A stretch of DNA of 64,000 nt from NCBI GenBank assembly GCA_965216225.1, contig CBDCFF010000022.1:1-64000 (forward strand), read 5' to 3'. The position numbers and the translations under genes are program-made. The notes below the pieces were generated by a model, which saw only the letters and a program-made list of their open reading frames with translations, searched no databases and had not been told where the DNA came from. This stretch comes from 3107 sp965216225. GTDB taxonomy: Bacteria; Pseudomonadota; Alphaproteobacteria; Rhodobacterales; Rhodobacteraceae. This document shows, in pieces, positions 34,762 to 44,196 of the stretch. How positions within the stretch are numbered: the stretch's first letter is position 1; every line of letters starts with the position of its first letter.

Positions 34762-37548
34762 TCACTCTGCGGCGACCGGACTTTCGGCGGGTTCAATCCG
34801 AACTGCCGCAAACTTGAACTCCGGAATCTTCCCATAGGGGTCCAGCGCCGGGTTGGTCAGGATGTTCGCCGCCGCCTCGACATAGGCGAAGGGAACAAAG
34901 ACCATATCCTCGGCAATCGCGCGGTCGGCGCGGGCCATGATCTCGATCGAACCCCGGCGGGTCGTCAGGCGGACGGTCTCTCCCGGCTCGACCCCCAGTT
35001 TTCCGAGGGTCTTCGGGTTGACAGAGCAACTCGCCTCCGGCTCCACCGCATCCAGAACCACGGACCGGCGGGTCATCGACCCCGTATGCCAGTGTTCCAG
35101 TTGCCGGCCCGTGGTCATCACCATGGGATATTCCGCGTCGGGGACTTCATCGGGCGCGATGATCGCGGCGGGGGTAAACCGCGCCCGGCCATCCGGCCGC
35201 GGGAAACCATCACCGAACACCACCGCCTGACCAGGGTCTTCGGGGCTGAGCGACGGATAGGTCACTGCCTCGCGCTCCAGCCGCTCCCATGTGATGTTAT
35301 CGAGCGATTCCATGGTCTTCTTCATCTCGGCAAACACGTCCGACGGATGCCGGCAAGTCCAGCCAAGGCCCAGCCGGTTGGCAATGTCGATGATGATCGC
35401 CCAATCTTCGCGCGCCCCCCCCGGCGGCGCCACGGCGGGGCGGACCATCTGCACCTGCCGGTTGGTGTTCGAGACGGTCCCGGCTTTCTCATAAAGCGTC
35501 GAGGCGGGCAGGATCACATCCGCATAATTCGCGGTTTCGGTCAGGAAAATGTCCTGCACGACCATCAGGTCAAGCCTGGCAAACGCCTCGCGCGCGTGAT
35601 CCGCATCGGGGTCGGACATGGCCGGGTTCTCACCCAGAATATACATCCCCCTGATATTGCCTGCATGAATGTGATCGACGATTTCGGTCACGGTCAGGCC
35701 CTTTTCGCCGGACCAATCGCCAGAGCCCCAGACCCCGCTGAATTTGCCGCGTATCGCATCGTCGCTGACCGATTGGTAATCCGGCAGGAACATCGGAACC
35801 AGACCGGCGTCAGAGGCCCCCTGCACGTTGTTCTGACCGCGCAGCGGGTGCAGACCGGCGCCGGGGCGGCCAACATGGCCGCACATCAGCGCAAGGCTGA
35901 TCAGGCAGCGGGAATTGTCGGTGCCGTGGATATGCTGCGAAACGCCCATCCCCCAGAAAATCATCCCCGCCCTTGCGGTCGCAAAGGTGCGCGCCACATC
36001 GCGGATCACCTGCGGGTCGATGCCGGAAATCCCGGCCATCGCTTCCGGGCTGAAATCCTTCAGATGCGCCTTTTCGGCCTCCCAATTTTCGGTGTAGGCG
36101 TCGATATATTGTTGATCGTAAAGGTTTTCTTCGACAATCACATACATGATCGAATTCAGCATCGCCACATCCGCGCCAGGGCGGAACTGCAACATGTGAC
36201 TGGCGAAACGGCGCAGACCCACGCCGCGCGGGTCCATGACGATCAGCTTGCCGCCCCGTTTGGCGAACTGCTTGAAGAAGGTCGCCGCCACCGGATGATT
36301 TTCCACCGGATTCGCCCCGATGACGATGGCCGCATCAGCGTTCCCGATCTCGTTGAAGGTCGCCGTCACCGCGCCGGAGCCGACGTTTTCGATCAGCGCC
36401 GCGACCGAGGACGCATGGCACAGCCTCGTGCAGTGGTCCACATTGTTGTGGCCAAAGCCCTGACGGATGAGCTTCTGAAAAAGATAGGCTTCTTCATTAG
36501 TGCATTTGGCGGACCCGAACCCGGCCACCGCCTTGCCGCCATGCGCCTGCGCAAGGCCGGACAGGCCGCCTGCGGCAATGTTCAGCGCCTCTTCCCAGGT
36601 CGCTTCCCGGAAATGGGTCATCAGGTTGCCGGGATCGACATTGAGCCCCTTGGGCGGCGCATCCCGGCGCCGGATCAGGGGTCTGGTCAGACGGTGCGGG
36701 TGGTGGATATAGTCAAAGCCAAAGCGGCCCTTGACGCAAAGCCGCCCTTCGTTGGCGGGGCCATTGATCCCCTCGACATATTTCACCCTGCCGTCCTTGA
36801 CCTTCAGGCTGACCTGACAGCCGACGCCGCAGAACGGGCAGACGGTTTCAACCTCGCTGTCATGGTCGGCGCTGTCCCCGACCTGATCCATGTCCACAAC
36901 GCTCGCAGGCATCAGCGCGCCGGTGGGACACGCCTGCACACACTCGCCACAGGCCACGCAGGTGGATTGCCCCATCGGATCGTTGAAATCGAAGACCGGA
37001 TAGGCATTGCGACCGCGCCCGGCCATTCCGATCACGTCATTCACCTGCACCTCCCGGCAGGCCCGCACGCACAGCCCGCACTGAATGCAGGCGTCGAGGT
37101 TCACGCGCATCGCGACATGGCTGTCATCCAGGGGCGGCACGCGCGCCGCTTGCAGTTTCGGAATACGGCTTTTGCCGACGCCGTTCGCCTCTGCCATGTC
37201 TGCCATGTCCCAGAAGTGAGAAGACCTGTCATGCGCCAGATCGCGCTCCGGCTGGTCGGCAATCAGCATTTCCATCACCATCGTGCGGGCGGCTCTGGCG
37301 CGGGCGCTGTCGGTGACGACCACCATGCCTTCGGTCGGGGTGCGAATGCACGAAGCGGCCAGCGTCCGCTCTCCTTCAACCTCGACCATGCAGGCGCGAC
37401 AGTTTCCGTCGGGCCGATACCCCGGTGCGGGTTTGTGGCACAGATGCGGGATCAGCAGCCCGCGACCGTTCGCGACCTCCCAGATGGTTTCGCCTTCGCA
37501 GGCGCGGGCCGGCTGACCGTCGAGGGTGAATCTGATCGGGTTCGTCAT
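34762..37548 (-). CDS. fdsA: NAD-dependent formate dehydrogenase, catalytic alpha subunit
   Basis: A molybdenum bis-MGD enzyme oxidising formate to CO2. The 928 residues have an N-terminal [2Fe-2S] domain (LIPHLCHKPAPGYRPDGNCR, CMVEVEGERTLAASC), two [4Fe-4S] ferredoxin motifs (CIQCGLCVRACREVQ and CVACGECVQACPTGAL), the domain-entry cluster CPFCGVGCQVSLKVKDGRVK, and the active-site Cys (not selenocysteine) in HNNVDHCTRLCHASSVAAL. A C-terminal molydopterin dinucleotide-binding domain follows (VMTTGRQLEHWHTGSMTRRS). It lies 4 bp downstream of fdsB. No fdhD or fdsD is adjacent; the next gene downstream is unrelated. Confidence 0.94.
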   Translation of the reverse strand: MTNPIRFTLDGQPARACEGETIWEVANGRGLLIPHLCHKPAPGYRPDGNCRACMVEVEGERTLAASCIRTPTEGMVVVTDSARARAARTMVMEMLIADQPERDLAHDRSSHFWDMADMAEANGVGKSRIPKLQAARVPPLDDSHVAMRVNLDACIQCGLCVRACREVQVNDVIGMAGRGRNAYPVFDFNDPMGQSTCVACGECVQACPTGALMPASVVDMDQVGDSADHDSEVETVCPFCGVGCQVSLKVKDGRVKYVEGINGPANEGRLCVKGRFGFDYIHHPHRLTRPLIRRRDAPPKGLNVDPGNLMTHFREATWEEALNIAAGGLSGLAQAHGGKAVAGFGSAKCTNEEAYLFQKLIRQGFGHNNVDHCTRLCHASSVAALIENVGSGAVTATFNEIGNADAAIVIGANPVENHPVAATFFKQFAKRGGKLIVMDPRGVGLRRFASHMLQFRPGADVAMLNSIMYVIVEENLYDQQYIDAYTENWEAEKAHLKDFSPEAMAGISGIDPQVIRDVARTFATARAGMIFWGMGVSQHIHGTDNSRCLISLALMCGHVGRPGAGLHPLRGQNNVQGASDAGLVPMFLPDYQSVSDDAIRGKFSGVWGSGDWSGEKGLTVTEIVDHIHAGNIRGMYILGENPAMSDPDADHAREAFARLDLMVVQDIFLTETANYADVILPASTLYEKAGTVSNTNRQVQMVRPAVAPPGGAREDWAIIIDIANRLGLGWTCRHPSDVFAEMKKTMESLDNITWERLEREAVTYPSLSPEDPGQAVVFGDGFPRPDGRARFTPAAIIAPDEVPDAEYPMVMTTGRQLEHWHTGSMTRRSVVLDAVEPEASCSVNPKTLGKLGVEPGETVRLTTRRGSIEIMARADRAIAEDMVFVPFAYVEAAANILTNPALDPYGKIPEFKFAAVRIEPAESPVAAE

Positions 37549-37552
37549 CGCC

Positions 37553-39238
37553 TTACACCTCTTCCGGGAAGTGTTTCATGGTCAGCCGGATCGGGTTCGG
37601 GGCCGCCTGCCCCAGACCGCAGATCGAGGCATCCGCCATCGCGCCACACAGGTCTTCCAGCAAGCCCCGGTCCCAGCGGTCGGCCTGCATCAGCTTTACC
37701 GCCTTTTCGCAGCCCACCCGGCACGGGGTGCATTGGCCGCAGCTTTCATCCTCGAAGAACCGCAGCATGTTCAGCGCGGCCAGCCGGGCGCTGTCCCTGT
37801 CCGACAGAACGACAACGGCAGCGGAACCGATAAAGCTGTCATGCGGTTGCAGCGTGTCGAAGTCGAGCGGAATGTCGTTCATCGAGGCGGGCAACAGGCC
37901 GGAGGACGGCCCGCCCGGCTGATAAGCCTTGAAAGCATGGCCTTCGGGCATTCCGCCTGCGGCCTCGATAATATCGGTGATCGTGGACCCGGCGGGCAGC
38001 AGATGCACGCCCGGATTCTTCACCCGACCGGACACGGAATAGGAACGCAGCCCCCGGCGGCCGTTCTTCTCGACCGAAGACAGGATTTCCGCCCCCTCCC
38101 GGCAGATTCTGGCAACCCAGTAGAGCGTTTCCACGTTATTGACCAGGGTCGGACGGTTGAAGATGCCGACCTGCGCGACGAAGGGCGGCCGGTGGCGCGG
38201 CAGACCGCGCTTGCCTTCGATCGATTCAATCATCGCGCTTTCCTCGCCGCAGATATAGGCCCCGGCGCCCCGGCGCAGGTCGATATGGCCTTTGCCGACG
38301 ATCCCGGCCTTTTCCAGCGCGGCAATTTCCCTGCGCAGGATATGAATGACTGCCGGATATTCATCGCGCATGTAGACAAAGCAGGTTTCCGCCTCGACCG
38401 CCCAGGCGGCGATCAGCATACCTTCAAGGAAGACATGCGGGGTGCGTTCCAGGCAGTAGCGGTCCTTGAAGGTGCCGGGCTCGCCCTCATCACCGTTCAC
38501 GGCCAGATGGTGCGAGCCGGGCTCTGCCCGGACAAGGCCCCATTTGCGGCCAGTGGGAAAACCGGCGCCGCCCAGACCGCGCAGGCCGGAATCAAGCAGT
38601 TTCTGCTGGATTTTCCCGAAATCGCCATTCGCACGGATGTCTTTCAGGGTTTCATAGCCGCCTTCGGCAATATAGGCGGAGCAGTCCTGATAATCCGGGA
38701 TTATTGCATGAAAGTCGCCGCCCGCAATGACATTTTCAACCTTTTCAGGGGTCGCATGGTCGATATGCCTGTGCCCGATCTCCAGCACCGGCGCGGTATC
38801 GCAGCGGCCCATGCAGGGCGCGCGCAAAACGCGGATTCCGGCGGGGTCCATGCCCTGTTTCAGCGCCGCCCGCAATTGTTCCGATCCCGCCAGTTCGCAA
38901 GACAGGGAGTCGCAGACGCGGATGGTCAGGGCCGGGGGCGGGGTTTCATCCTCTCGAACCGGGTCGAAATGGGCATAGAAGGTGGCGACCTCCCACACTT
39001 CGGCCATGCCGACGCGCAGTTCTTCGGCCAGGGCGCGCAGATGCGGGGCCGACAGATGGCCGTATTCGTCCTGAATCAGGTGCAGAAACTCTATCAGCAG
39101 GTCGCGGCGGCGGGGGCGGTCGCCCAGCAGCGCGCGCACCTCCTGCCATGCGGTTTCGTCCAGTTGCCGCCCTTTGGGCGTCCTGCGCCCGCGGCCCTTG
39201 CCGGATTTCCACACACCGGATTGATTGTCCAACGCCAT
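37553..39238 (-). CDS. fdsB: Formate dehydrogenase beta subunit, fused NuoE-NuoF (FdsG-FdsB) type
   Basis: The 561-residue diaphorase subunit passes electrons from FdsA to NAD. Residues about 1-150 are the NuoE/FdsG-like [2Fe-2S] domain (LHLIQDEYGHLSAPHLRALA, VCDSLSCELAG, RAPCMGRCDTAP). The rest is NuoF-like: GLRGLGGAGFPTGRKWGLVR (FMN/NADH loop), GAGAYICGEESAMIESIEGK and the [4Fe-4S] ligands ESCGQCTPCRVGCEK. In Rhodobacter capsulatus these are separate fdsG and fdsB genes; here they are one polypeptide. It is the first gene of the operon with fdsA. Confidence 0.92.
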   Translation of the reverse strand: MALDNQSGVWKSGKGRGRRTPKGRQLDETAWQEVRALLGDRPRRRDLLIEFLHLIQDEYGHLSAPHLRALAEELRVGMAEVWEVATFYAHFDPVREDETPPPALTIRVCDSLSCELAGSEQLRAALKQGMDPAGIRVLRAPCMGRCDTAPVLEIGHRHIDHATPEKVENVIAGGDFHAIIPDYQDCSAYIAEGGYETLKDIRANGDFGKIQQKLLDSGLRGLGGAGFPTGRKWGLVRAEPGSHHLAVNGDEGEPGTFKDRYCLERTPHVFLEGMLIAAWAVEAETCFVYMRDEYPAVIHILRREIAALEKAGIVGKGHIDLRRGAGAYICGEESAMIESIEGKRGLPRHRPPFVAQVGIFNRPTLVNNVETLYWVARICREGAEILSSVEKNGRRGLRSYSVSGRVKNPGVHLLPAGSTITDIIEAAGGMPEGHAFKAYQPGGPSSGLLPASMNDIPLDFDTLQPHDSFIGSAAVVVLSDRDSARLAALNMLRFFEDESCGQCTPCRVGCEKAVKLMQADRWDRGLLEDLCGAMADASICGLGQAAPNPIRLTMKHFPEEV

Positions 39239-39421
39239 CTTGCCTTGCCCCTGCCGGATGAATCAGCGCCGCCGCGCTGCAAATGCCACCTTTTCATGCC
39301 GGAGCGGGTGATCTTCTGTCAATATTGATTTTCCGTTATTTGATAGGATATTTCTATCGAAAGTCGCGCGCAAGGCGCATGTTCGCTGGACAGGGACAGC
39401 AGCGCGAACTACCTGTTCGGC

Positions 39422-39652
39422 ATGATTTGGGACGAAGAAGTCGATGCGACGGGGCTGTTGTGCCCCCTGCCTGTTCTGAAAGCTCGGAAACGGCTGAAGG
39501 GAATGGCCGCAGGCGGCGTGCTGAGGCTGTGGACGACCGATCCCGCAGCCCGGATCGACATCCCTCATTTCTGCAATGCGGCAGGGCACAAACTGATCAG
39601 TTCGGAAAAGCACGAAGAGGCGACGGCCTATCTGATCCGCAAGCGCGTCTGA
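39422..39652 (+). CDS. TusA family sulfurtransferase
   Basis: A 76-residue sulfur-carrier protein. The persulfide Cys is Cys14 in DATGLLCPLPVLKARKRLKG (CPxP motif), followed by GVLRLWTTDPAARIDIPHFC. TusA proteins carry sulfur for tRNA thiolation, molybdenum cofactor synthesis or sulfur oxidation. It is divergent from fdsB, whose molybdoenzyme requires a sulfurated cofactor, so supply of sulfur to formate dehydrogenase is a reasonable guess from context only. Confidence 0.88.
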   Translation: MIWDEEVDATGLLCPLPVLKARKRLKGMAAGGVLRLWTTDPAARIDIPHFCNAAGHKLISSEKHEEATAYLIRKRV

Positions 39653-39767
39653 GATCGGTGTTGTCACGTAACCCGGAGAGGGCAGAAGAAGCTTGCGAAG
39701 CCAGTTCTGAAGCGGCACGAGCCGCTGCATTCCAAGCGTCAAATGCTTCGACCTGATGCAATGGGAA

Positions 39768-39800
39768 GGATCGGTGCATCCGCGGGAACGGGTGCGAAAT
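39768..39800 (+). repeat. 33-bp direct repeat, copy 1, flanking IS21-a
   Basis: The 33 bases beginning GGATCGGTGCATCCGCGG immediately left of IS21-a are repeated exactly at 42439-42471 immediately right of it. This is far longer than the 4-8 bp an IS21 normally duplicates. The 115 bp between tusA and this repeat hold no gene I recognise. Confidence 0.9.
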
Positions 39801-39846
39801 TGCTGCGCGACAAACAAGGTGAGAATCCAGCGTCAATCAGGATGAG

Positions 39847-39909
39847 AACGCGTGTGCGGGGGCTCGCAGGGAGGGCGTAGCCCGACTGGGGAGGCCCCGC
39901 ACACGCGTT
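39847..39909 (+). terminator. Long hairpin at the left end of IS21-a
   Basis: AACGCGTGTGCGGGG at 39847-39861 is a perfect 15-bp complement of 39895-39909, with a GC-rich interior that can pair further, and is followed by TTTTGCCCTTTT. It lies between the left end and istA in all three IS21 copies (also 54268-54330 and 62218-62280). It resembles an insulating terminator that stops outside transcription from entering istAB. Confidence 0.7.
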
Positions 39910-39957
39910 TTGCCCTTTTGGGGCGGGCCTGACGGTTGTGGCCGGCTCGGATAAGGA

Positions 39958-41505
39958 ATGATTTTCTGTGCAAGGGGATCGTTCATGCCGGGCTGTCATG
40001 TCACTGACCAACAAATGAGGCTCTTCATGACGCTCAGATCGACCCATTCCGTTGCCGTTGCCGCTGCCAAGGCGGGGATCAGCCAGGCAACGGGCTATCG
40101 GCTGCAAGCTGACCCAATTTTACCATCACGGAAGAAGGCCCCTCGCGGCCGGCGGCGTCCGGACCCGCTGGCGGACATTTTTGATGCGGAGGTCGTGCCG
40201 CTTCTGCGGTCCTCACCGGGGATCCGACCTGTGGCGGTTTACGAGGAGCTTCTGCGTCGGCATTCTGATCTGGGTACGGGCATCCGACGGACTCCGGAGC
40301 GACGGATACGCGCCTGGAATGCGGAACACGGCCCTGAACAGGACGTCATTTTCCGGCAGACCCACACACCGGGCAAAATGGGCCTGTCGGATTTCACCGC
40401 CATGGGCAAGTTGGGTGTGACCATTGCCGGTGAGGCACTGGGCCATCGACTGTATCACTTCCGGCTTGCCTATAGCGGGTTTCAGCACGCCCACGTCGTG
40501 CTGGGCGGCGAAAGCTATGTGGCGCTGGCTGAGGGATTGCAGAACGCCCTCTGGACGCTCGGCGGCGTGCCACACAATCATAGAACTGACAGCCTGTCGG
40601 CGGCCTTCAAGAACCTGGATAAGTCATCCCGGGCCGATCTAACCGACCGCTTCGACGCCCTGTGCAACCATTATGGAATGACGCCGACGCGCAACAACAA
40701 GGGCGTCGCACACGAGAACGGTTCCATCGAGAGCCCCAATGGGCATCTGAAGCGCACCATTGAGGACGCGCTGGTCATGCGTGGGTCGCGCGACTTCGAA
40801 AGCTTGCAAGATTATCGTCGCTTCATCGACGAGATCGTGGGCCGGATCAACGCCCGCAATGCCAAGCGTATCGATGCGGAACGTGCGAGCCTCAGACCTT
40901 TGCCGACGCGGCGGACCACGGATTACGAGGAGATCACGTTGCGCGTCACTTCCTCCGGGGGCTTCACCTTGCGCAAGGTGTTCTACACCGTGCCATCCCG
41001 GTTGATCGGGCATCAGCTGCGGGTTCGGCTCTACGATGATCGGTTGGAGCTGTTCCTGGGAAGCTCTGCCCTGCTAACGCTGACACGCGGACGAGCCTCG
41101 AGCACCGGGAGCCATGGGCACGTGGTCAATTACCACCACGTCATCCACTCCTTGCGCAAAAAGCCCATGGCGCTGATGGGGCTGGTCTATCGGGATCAGC
41201 TATTCCCGCGCCGGGCGTTCCGTAACATGTTCGCATTCCTGCTGGAGCAGACCAGTGAGAAGGCGGCGTGTCGCATGGTTGTCGATCTTCTGGCGCTGGC
41301 ACACGAGCGGGGCTGCGAGGCTGAATTGGCAGCGCAGCTTGAGGAGGACCTTCGCCAGAAGCGCCCGCCTGACATGGCGGCCCTACGCGCAGTGTTTAGC
41401 CCATCACAAGACGCACTCCCCCAAGTCGCGGTGCAACTGGCCGACCTGTCATCTTACGACCAGTTGGTCGGCGGTACGCCATCCGCTCAGGAGGTGACAG
41501 CATGA
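39958..41505 (+). CDS. istA: IS21 transposase IstA
   Basis: The 515-residue DDE transposase begins with an HTH region (VAAAKAGISQATGYRLQADP). The integrase core has the catalytic Asp of MGLSDFTAMG (about residue 145), Asp in HNHRTDSLSAAF and Glu in HENGSIESPNGHLKR. The C-terminal half is typical of IstA (HVVNYHHVIHSLRKKPMALM). Several in-frame ATGs (39985, 40015) could be the real start. The stop overlaps istB by four bases. Confidence 0.93.
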   Translation: MIFCARGSFMPGCHVTDQQMRLFMTLRSTHSVAVAAAKAGISQATGYRLQADPILPSRKKAPRGRRRPDPLADIFDAEVVPLLRSSPGIRPVAVYEELLRRHSDLGTGIRRTPERRIRAWNAEHGPEQDVIFRQTHTPGKMGLSDFTAMGKLGVTIAGEALGHRLYHFRLAYSGFQHAHVVLGGESYVALAEGLQNALWTLGGVPHNHRTDSLSAAFKNLDKSSRADLTDRFDALCNHYGMTPTRNNKGVAHENGSIESPNGHLKRTIEDALVMRGSRDFESLQDYRRFIDEIVGRINARNAKRIDAERASLRPLPTRRTTDYEEITLRVTSSGGFTLRKVFYTVPSRLIGHQLRVRLYDDRLELFLGSSALLTLTRGRASSTGSHGHVVNYHHVIHSLRKKPMALMGLVYRDQLFPRRAFRNMFAFLLEQTSEKAACRMVVDLLALAHERGCEAELAAQLEEDLRQKRPPDMAALRAVFSPSQDALPQVAVQLADLSSYDQLVGGTPSAQEVTA

Positions 41506-42311
41506 CATCGCCCCAGACCGATACCGCCCGCCTAACCTTGGCTCTGACCGAATTGCGCTTGCCAGCCATCAAGGCGCTATGGCCGCGCTTTGCGGAACAA
41601 GCCGACAAGGAAGGCTGGCCCGCCGCTCGGATGCTCAGCACCCTGGTGGAGCATGAACTGGCTGAACGAGATCGCCGTCGTATCGAGCGACATCTCGCAC
41701 AGGCACGCCTGTTGCCCGGAAAAACGATCGACACCTTCGACTTCACAGCCGTCCCCATGCTGTCCAAGGCCCATGTCAGTGCGATCACCGCTGGCGACAG
41801 CTGGATCGGAAAGGGCGGCAACATCCTGCTGTTTGGGCCGCCAGGTGTGGGCAAATCACATCTCGGCTCAGCCATCGGGCTCGCCCTTGTCGAGCAAGGC
41901 TACCGCGTCCTATTCAGCCGCACCACCGATCTGGTCCAGAAACTCCAACAGGCCCGCCGCGATCTCGTCCTCGAAAGTGCCATTGCAAAGCTCGACAAAT
42001 TCCATCTGCTGATCCTCGATGACATCACCTACGTCACCAAGGATCAGGCTGAAACCAGTGTGCTCTTCGAACTCATCAGCGCGAGATATGAACGCCGCTC
42101 AATGTTGATCACGGCCAACCAGCCCTTCGGGGAGTGGAATGCGATTTTTCCAGACCCGGCCATGACATTGGCCGCCGTCGACAGGCTCGTGCACCACGCA
42201 ACCATCTTCGAGATGAATGTCGAAAGCTACCGGCGAAGAGCAGCACAAAAGGCAAAGGGGCCGGGAAGGCCTGCACAAAAAGCCACACCGGAAAACACCA
42301 AAGCTGATTGA
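41502..42311 (+). CDS. istB: IS21 helper ATPase IstB
   Basis: The 269-residue AAA+ protein sets target choice and stimulates IstA. Walker A is GPPGVGKSHLGSAIG, Walker B LLILDDITYV, and the arginine-bearing segment SARYERRSMLITANQPFGEW follows. The C-terminal AAQKAKGPGRPAQK tail is basic. It is coupled to istA by ATGA. Confidence 0.94.
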   Translation: MTSPQTDTARLTLALTELRLPAIKALWPRFAEQADKEGWPAARMLSTLVEHELAERDRRRIERHLAQARLLPGKTIDTFDFTAVPMLSKAHVSAITAGDSWIGKGGNILLFGPPGVGKSHLGSAIGLALVEQGYRVLFSRTTDLVQKLQQARRDLVLESAIAKLDKFHLLILDDITYVTKDQAETSVLFELISARYERRSMLITANQPFGEWNAIFPDPAMTLAAVDRLVHHATIFEMNVESYRRRAAQKAKGPGRPAQKATPENTKAD

Positions 42312-42438
42312 CGCTCCGCGACAATCAAAAAACAAACCCCTTGATCGCGGCACAAAAGCCCGGCATCGTCCCAAACGTCGCGACCAAGGATTCTCATCCT
42401 GATTGACGCGCACTTCTCATCTTGATTGTCGCGCTACA

Positions 42439-42471
42439 GGATCGGTGCATCCGCGGGAACGGGTGCGAAAT
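42439..42471 (+). repeat. 33-bp direct repeat, copy 2
   Basis: An exact copy of 39768-39800 directly after the right end of IS21-a. The 140 bp from here to the IS3 left end at 42612 contain no recognised gene or RNA. Confidence 0.9.
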
Positions 42472-42674
42472 ACCATATGCCGTCTGCACCGCCTGACCCT
42501 TCGCCATCCAGACATCGAAACACGGCGAATGGGGACCGAGAAACAGTTTCGCACGGCGGAATGGATTGATGCGAACCGTTGCAATCCGCCCGGCGCCCGA
42601 TACCCTTGCATTGGTCTTGTCCCGGTTCAGTTCCGGTTTCTTTCGAGCAATGTTAGGAATGAAGGAGATAATGA

Positions 42675-42950
42675 ATGGCCACGAGATACACAGACGAGTA
42701 TCGCCGTGATGCTGTGCGCATGGCAACCACCAGCGGCCTGCCCCGCCCTCAGGTTTCATCTGATTTGGGTGTCGGTCTTTCGACGCTGAACAAGTGGGTC
42801 CAAAAGCATCAGCATGACGATTTGATGTCTGGGCCGCACGAGGACGTTGAGAAAGAGAACGAGCGCCTGCGCAAGGAAGTCCGCTTGCTGCGCGAGGAGA
42901 GGGAAGTGTTAAAAAAAGCGGCAATCTTCTTTGCAGGCCAAAGCCGGTGA
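42675..42950 (+). CDS. IS3 OrfA (HTH_Tnp_1)
   Basis: A 91-residue protein starting MATRYTDEYRRDAVRMATTS, with an HTH (GLPRPQVSSDLGVGLSTLNKWVQKHQ) and a C-terminal leucine-rich coiled coil (EKENERLRKEVRLLREEREVLKKAA). AAAAAAAG at 42911-42918 within the last codons is the usual -1 frameshift site for making the OrfAB transposase. A GAAGGAG ribosome-binding site precedes the ATG. Confidence 0.92.
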   Translation: MATRYTDEYRRDAVRMATTSGLPRPQVSSDLGVGLSTLNKWVQKHQHDDLMSGPHEDVEKENERLRKEVRLLREEREVLKKAAIFFAGQSR

Positions 42951-43224
42951 GATTTGCGTTCATCGAAGTCTGGAAAGAAGAATGGTCGGTCGAATTTCTG
43001 TGCCGCGTTATGCGGGTCACATCGCGTGGTTTTCGTGCATGGAGGGTTCGGCCTGTCAATGAGCCAGCGACAACGCGATGATATGGTGATTTTGGCACAT
43101 ATCCGAGAACAGCATCGCCTTGGTTTGCAAAGTTATGGTCGGCCACGCATGACCGAGGAATTGCAGGATATGGGGCTGAAGGTCGGGCGCCGGCGCATAG
43201 GTCGTTTGATGCGTGAGAACGACA

Positions 43225-44196
43225 TTAAGTGTCACATCCCGTGTGATTGTACGGCTGCTTTCTGAAGAGTTCGGGCTTTTCTCGATGCCAGTCCTTGAGC
43301 GCATCGATTGGCGTGCGGCCTTTCAGAACGGATTGCGGCAACTGGCCGTTGTAGAGGCGGACGTAGCGGAGAAGCGTCTGTTCGAGGTCCTCGCCGCTGC
43401 GGAAACGGTGGCTCTGGAGCACGTCCTCGATCCGACCGTTGAAACGCTCGACCATGCCGTTGGTCTGCGGCCGCATCGGTGGGGCCAGGCGATGCTCGAT
43501 CCCGAACCCGGCGCAGAGGCGGTCGAACTCGTGATTGCCGGTCGCGGCGCGGCGGCGAAGGCCGAAGAGCCTGTCGGTGAACTCCTTGCCGTTGTCCGTC
43601 AGCACGCGGGTGATCCGCATCGGGGCGGCGCGCTCCAGATCGCGCAGGAACCGGCGGGCGTTGGCCGCAGTCTTCGCCGGATGGATGCGCACGAAGACCC
43701 AGCGGGTGGCGCGGTCGATCGCGACGAACAGATACCGGGGCCGGTCCTCATCGGCCATCTGCGGCAGGTATTTCACGTCGATGTGGATGTAGCCGGGCTC
43801 GTATGCCTTGCAAGGTTTGTGCGCGGGCTTCGCCACCTTCGGCTTCAGGTCACGGAGGGAGCCGACCCCATGACGGCGCAGGCATCGATCCAGCCCGGAG
43901 CGCGAGACGTTCGGGTTGAGAAACTCGCGGACCACGGCGAGCAGGTCGTCGAGCGGCAGCAGCAGACTCTGTCTCAGCGAGACCGCCACGGCCTCCTGCG
44001 CTGGCGTGAGTGTGGTCTGCAACCTGTGCGCCGTGTGGCTCCGGTCGTGGACGGTATCGCGCTTGCGCCACTTCCAGACGGTCTGCTCCGAGATGCCGTA
44101 GCGCTCGGCCACGATCCACGCGGGCTCTTTGCTCGCCTGGATTGCGGCCCTGATCTTCGGCGTCGTCGTCGCCTGCTTGTGCAAAGAAATCAGCAT
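43225..44196 (-). CDS. IS481-family DDE transposase
   Basis: 323 residues from MLISLHKQATTTPKIRAAIQ. The HTH is IVAERYGISEQTVWKWRKRD; catalytic residues are Asp in YIHIDVKYLPQM, Asp in VLTDNGKEFTD and Glu in NGMVERFNGRIEDVL. As in IS481-A, the last codons lie in the terminal repeat (TGCDT) and the TAA stop is supplied by the target duplication (43225-43227). It is intact. Confidence 0.92.
   Translation of the reverse strand: MLISLHKQATTTPKIRAAIQASKEPAWIVAERYGISEQTVWKWRKRDTVHDRSHTAHRLQTTLTPAQEAVAVSLRQSLLLPLDDLLAVVREFLNPNVSRSGLDRCLRRHGVGSLRDLKPKVAKPAHKPCKAYEPGYIHIDVKYLPQMADEDRPRYLFVAIDRATRWVFVRIHPAKTAANARRFLRDLERAAPMRITRVLTDNGKEFTDRLFGLRRRAATGNHEFDRLCAGFGIEHRLAPPMRPQTNGMVERFNGRIEDVLQSHRFRSGEDLEQTLLRYVRLYNGQLPQSVLKGRTPIDALKDWHREKPELFRKQPYNHTGCDT

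Larger units (their letters stand above)
39801..42438 (+). mobile_element. IS21-family element a (complete)
   Basis: A 2638-bp element with ends TGCTGCGCGACAAACAAGGT at left and, read inward, TGTAGCGCGACAATCAAGAT at right; the outer TG..CA dinucleotides are typical of IS21. It carries overlapping istA and istB. It is near-identical to copies b (51738-54376) and c (62172 onward). Both genes are intact, so it is probably active. Confidence 0.95.

Noticed and set aside
35086..37833. A 915-codon open frame on the plus strand
   Set aside because: Antisense shadow of fdsA in high-GC DNA. Composition is rich in Arg, His and Gly with no family motif, while the minus strand has complete formate dehydrogenase motifs.
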